From an uncultured Alphaproteobacteria bacterium (GTDB taxonomy: Bacteria; Pseudomonadota; Alphaproteobacteria; RF32; CAG-239): a stretch of 42,879 nt of DNA. The stretch spans positions 1 through 42,879 of the forward strand of contig CALXTP010000012.1 in NCBI GenBank assembly GCA_944391435.1, written 5' to 3'. Below, one piece after another: positions 40,788 to 42,879 of this stretch. A program made the position numbers and the translations under genes. Within the stretch, counting starts at the first letter, position 1; each line of letters begins with the position of its first letter. The notes under the pieces are model-generated. The model was not told the DNA's origin. It saw only the letters and a list, made by a program, of their open reading frames with translations, and made no database searches.

Positions 40788-41393
40788 TTATTTTATCGGC
40801 GGCTGATTTGTTGTATTGCCGCCGGCAGATTGTCCTGTCGGAGAAGATGCTTCTTTTTTATCGGCCGGATTGGTTGCTGCTGCCCTGTTACTTTGATTTA
40901 GAGCCATTTTTTTCAGGATGTTTTCGCGTGCTTGACGGGCTTTTTCGGAGAGGCTTTCCTGCGGGCTTTGCTGTTTTGGTTGCTCTTGCGGTTTTGGGTC
41001 TTCCCGGTCTTTTTTTTTTAGCGGTGCTATGTAGGCATGCACAATTTCGCTTTCAGCATTTTCATCCGGATTGTATTTCATTTCGCAAACGTATAGGTTT
41101 GATATGCTTTTTAGTTTCTCTATAGCTTCCGGTTGTAATCCGTCTATAAAGATTAGGTCATCCTTACAACGTTCCAATTCAATGCGGCGGCTGTTTTCAT
41201 TTAATGCAAACGAAGGGTTTTGCGGTTGTTTTTCGTCTGCGTAAATCAAAGCCATGATTTCGCCTTTGTCGTTCTCTATCAGCTCGTAGGTGTCTTCGGG
41301 AATAACCTGCGCGGCTTGAGGCGAGCCGGCGCCCGGCTTTTTTTCTTGGGTAATCTGCGGAGTTTGCCCCGTATTTTGAGTCGTATCTGCCAT
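40788..41393 (-). CDS. Gln/Pro-rich protein with a small central domain, unknown function
   Basis: A 201-residue soluble protein, not recognised. Residues 1-30 and 130-201 are low-complexity, rich in Gln, Pro, Ala and Ser (EKKPGAGSPQAAQ; KPQEQPKQQSPQES). Between them lies a compact alpha/beta segment of about 90 residues (YELIENDKGEIMALIYADEKQPQNPSFALN, IELERCKDDLIFIDGLQPEAIEKLKSISNLYVCEM, EIVHAYIAPLKK). No signal peptide is seen. It has its own promoter and stands alone between trpS and rpsU. The layout suggests a small binding domain with flexible tails. Confidence 0.65.
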   Translation of the reverse strand: MADTTQNTGQTPQITQEKKPGAGSPQAAQVIPEDTYELIENDKGEIMALIYADEKQPQNPSFALNENSRRIELERCKDDLIFIDGLQPEAIEKLKSISNLYVCEMKYNPDENAESEIVHAYIAPLKKKDREDPKPQEQPKQQSPQESLSEKARQARENILKKMALNQSNRAAATNPADKKEASSPTGQSAGGNTTNQPPIK

Positions 41394-41430
41394 TTTTGTG
41401 TCCCTTGTTTATTTATGTTGGGTGAAATGT

Positions 41431-41459
41431 AGCATAAAGTTCTTAAAAATGTGTTACAA
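41431..41459 (-). promoter_or_regulatory. Promoter of the Gln/Pro-rich protein gene
   Basis: On the minus strand TTGTAA (41459-41454), 17-nt spacer, TATGCT (41436-41431). Confidence 0.55.
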
Positions 41460-41483
41460 AAAAGATTTTTGAACGGTTTTTTA

Positions 41484-41511
41484 TTGCAATCTAAAAAAAA
41501 TATGTTATAAA
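41484..41511 (+). promoter_or_regulatory. Promoter of rpsU
   Basis: TTGCAA (41484-41489), 16-nt spacer, TATAAA (41506-41511), about 45 nt before the GTG start. Confidence 0.65.
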
Positions 41512-41556
41512 GCTGTTGCTAGATATAACTAAATAATATGAAAAGGGGTGATTTAA

Positions 41557-41763
41557 GTGGTTCAAGTTACTGTTATCGGTAATGACGTTGCTCAGTCTTT
41601 GAAGGTTTTGAAGAAAAAGATGCAGAGAGAAGGTATCTTCCGTGAAATGAAACTGCGTCGTTGTCATGAGAAAGCTTCCGAGAAAAAGGCTCGTCGTCAG
41701 GCTGAAGCCGTCAGACGTGCCCGTAAGCAGCTTCGGAAACGCTTAGATACTGAAGGCTTCTAG
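41557..41763 (+). CDS. rpsU: 30S ribosomal protein S21
   Basis: A 68-residue basic protein. [40 protein letters not shown] is the S21 signature, and the length matches alphaproteobacterial S21. It sits near the anti-Shine-Dalgarno end of 16S rRNA and aids initiation. The start is GTG 41557, with AAGGGG eight bases upstream. It is a single-gene unit with its own promoter and strong terminator. It is not next to dnaG or rpoD as in enterobacteria. Confidence 0.95.
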   Translation: MVQVTVIGNDVAQSLKVLKKKMQREGIFREMKLRRCHEKASEKKARRQAEAVRRARKQLRKRLDTEGF

Positions 41764-41785
41764 TTTTTACAAGATGCTTTTTATA

Positions 41786-41816
41786 AAAACCGCCGATTGT
41801 TGTCGGCGGTTTTTTT
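41786..41816 (+). terminator. Rho-independent terminator of rpsU
   Basis: AAAACCGCCGA and TCGGCGGTTTT form an 11-bp stem with a 6-nt loop and a T run. Confidence 0.9.
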
Positions 41817-41845
41817 GGTAATATCAGTATTTTTATTAATAAGTG

Positions 41846-42679
41846 CTAAAATTTGATGAAGCAACGTACTCGGGGGCCTTCACTCCATACAGCCCAATAT
41901 CTGTTAGAAGAATCTATACTTGCTTTATTATCATCTCCGGAATAATTAATGACATATGAGGCACAAGTATATCCACGGCTGGATACATCTCCTCCACCCC
42001 CGCAATCGGAGTTATGAGTCTCTGTTGATGAATTGTATTCTGCACGTGAGTAACCTTTGGTTAATTGTGTTCCTGCAGCTTTTGCAAACCCTATATTCAT
42101 TTGGTTAAATTTATTTAACATAAGTAATAATTCTCCGGCGGCGGGTAAATACCAATCACCTTTTGATGTTCCTACTGTTGTTAAGTTATAGCAATAATTT
42201 GCTGCAGGATAGAGAGAGGTACTGGCAATAACAAGGGCAGAGGTATTAGATTTTCCATTGAAGTCATTTTTTGCTTGTTCATCTGTTAAATTTGGAAGAT
42301 TCGGAACATCCATTTGGACTTTATAATAGTTAGAGGAAGCCCATTGACGGTTTGTTTCAAATTTATAGGATGCTATTCTGCGAGAAGGATCAACAACAAC
42401 GCCTATAACGGTTTTTCCTTCAATCATATTTTTTGAAGTGGTTTTATCAGAATAAAGTAAATCACCGGCAGCCATGACATAAACTTCTTTTTCCTTACAA
42501 AAAACTTTAGAGGTATCGAAAGGGCAGCGGATGATGTCTCCGGAACATGCGCTTTCGGATTTGGTATATCCGAGAGCGGAACAGTCGTTTGAAACACATG
42601 CGGCCAAGACAGGCGCTGCGGCGGCGAAGGTAAGGCCGGCGGAGAGCAGATAAAGCGGAATTTTGGAATAAACGTTCAT
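41846..42679 (-). CDS. Exported Cys-module protein with DUF1566-like C-terminal region
   Basis: A 277-residue exported protein. A signal peptide (MNVYSKIPLYLLSAGLTFAAAAPVLA) is followed by a Cys module, DCSALGYTKSESAC then CPFDTSKVFC. The remainder has GDWYLPAAGELLLMLNKFNQMN, close to the W-x-L-P-x-x-x-E-L motif of DUF1566/Lcl-type domains, and ends YWAVWSEGPRVRCFIKF, as such domains often do. Ten or more cysteines suggest disulfides outside the cytoplasm. AAGGAG overlaps the stop of the upstream gene, so the two are translationally coupled. The upstream gene carries the same Cys module at its C-terminus. A surface or extracellular role is likely but not shown. Confidence 0.78.
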   Translation of the reverse strand: MNVYSKIPLYLLSAGLTFAAAAPVLAACVSNDCSALGYTKSESACSGDIIRCPFDTSKVFCKEKEVYVMAAGDLLYSDKTTSKNMIEGKTVIGVVVDPSRRIASYKFETNRQWASSNYYKVQMDVPNLPNLTDEQAKNDFNGKSNTSALVIASTSLYPAANYCYNLTTVGTSKGDWYLPAAGELLLMLNKFNQMNIGFAKAAGTQLTKGYSRAEYNSSTETHNSDCGGGGDVSSRGYTCASYVINYSGDDNKASIDSSNRYWAVWSEGPRVRCFIKF

Positions 42680-42690
42680 AGTTTTTCTCC

Positions 42691-42879
42691 TTAATTGAAA
42701 TCGATACAGGCAAATTTTGAAGCGTCAAACGGACAGGCTATTTTTGACAACGAACCGCATGAACCGGAACTGCGTTGGTATCCGAGCGCGTTGCAGTCAA
42801 TGGTCTTCGGAACCGCGCACCAGAAAGTGTCGGTATCGGTTTTGTTGTCTTTGCATCCGGTTATTTTGTAATAGGTGCC
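42691..42879 (-). CDS. C-terminal end of a second Cys-module exported protein (partial)
   Basis: An open frame enters from the right edge and stops at TAA 42691-42693, giving 62 residues. It contains DCNALGYQRSSGSC and CPFDASKFAC, the same module as the downstream gene, plus an earlier CKDNKTDTDTFWCAVP segment. The stop lies 11 nt before the next ATG. The gene is cut by the window end, so its N-terminus and number of modules are unknown. Confidence 0.75.
   Translation of the reverse strand, partial: GTYYKITGCKDNKTDTDTFWCAVPKTIDCNALGYQRSSGSCGSLSKIACPFDASKFACIDFN

Noticed and set aside
42000..42879. CRISPR-like or tandem DNA repeat in the Cys-module genes
   Set aside because: The similarity is at protein level only, two copies with diverged DNA and no regular spacing.

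Overview
The window looks like a piece of chromosome from an anaerobic or fermentative, low-to-moderate GC alphaproteobacterium, plausibly an uncultured gut lineage. This is inferred from gene content, not from a marker search. Pointers are a proton-translocating transhydrogenase split into three subunits (alpha1, alpha2, beta, as in Rhodospirillum), an adjacent DUF2066 and PerM-like pair, an alphaproteobacterial-type S21, an oxygen-sensitive class III ribonucleotide reductase, and acetate kinase with phosphotransacetylase. Most genes have clear Shine-Dalgarno sites and sigma70-like promoters, and many end in strong intrinsic terminators. No tRNA, rRNA, CRISPR array, prophage or intact insertion sequence was seen.

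Layout. 1-6250 is accessory: the end of a GNAT gene, a pyrophosphatase-like/P-loop kinase fusion with an ICMT-like methyltransferase, two further GNAT proteins, an M14-type deacylase, a Cys/His-rich membrane protein and a HELTH membrane protein. Between the last two groups lies a probable attenuator: promoter, 19-codon leader peptide with an RLR motif, terminator, then a GNAT gene. 6240-9239 is a peptidoglycan-recycling operon (ldcA, mpl) divergent from a TetR gene; one palindrome carries the -35 elements of both promoters. 9261-14129 holds pntB-pntAB-pntAA, a two-gene chromate transporter and a PfkB kinase. 14300-18574 has typA, two envelope proteins and a secreted protein. 18633-20851 is ackA-pta. 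21001-25545 carries DUF2066-perM, a GNAT protein and lepA. 25578-27822 has a secreted protein, a secreted HEMTH protein and a HAD phosphatase. 28242-31305 is the anaerobic ribonucleotide reductase locus. 31663-34104 is gyrB. 34368-39586 is a leftward block: serS, an HD hydrolase, a membrane-anchored unknown, a gluzincin-like protein and a small membrane protein. 39689-42879 has trpS, an unknown, rpsU and two tandem Cys-module exported proteins, the second running off the window.

How it works together. Ack-Pta makes ATP from acetyl-CoA, the transhydrogenase balances NADH and NADPH, and NrdD-NrdG supplies dNTPs without oxygen. LdcA and Mpl return murein tripeptide to the precursor pool, apparently under a local TetR repressor.

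Most notable: (1) the glycyl-radical domain of the class III reductase is absent from NrdD and is encoded as a separate 77-residue polypeptide with its own ribosome-binding site, 27 nt downstream and in the same frame; (2) the RLR leader peptide and terminator ahead of a GNAT gene resemble macrolide-sensing attenuators; (3) the symmetric TetR operator joining both promoters of the murein-recycling locus.
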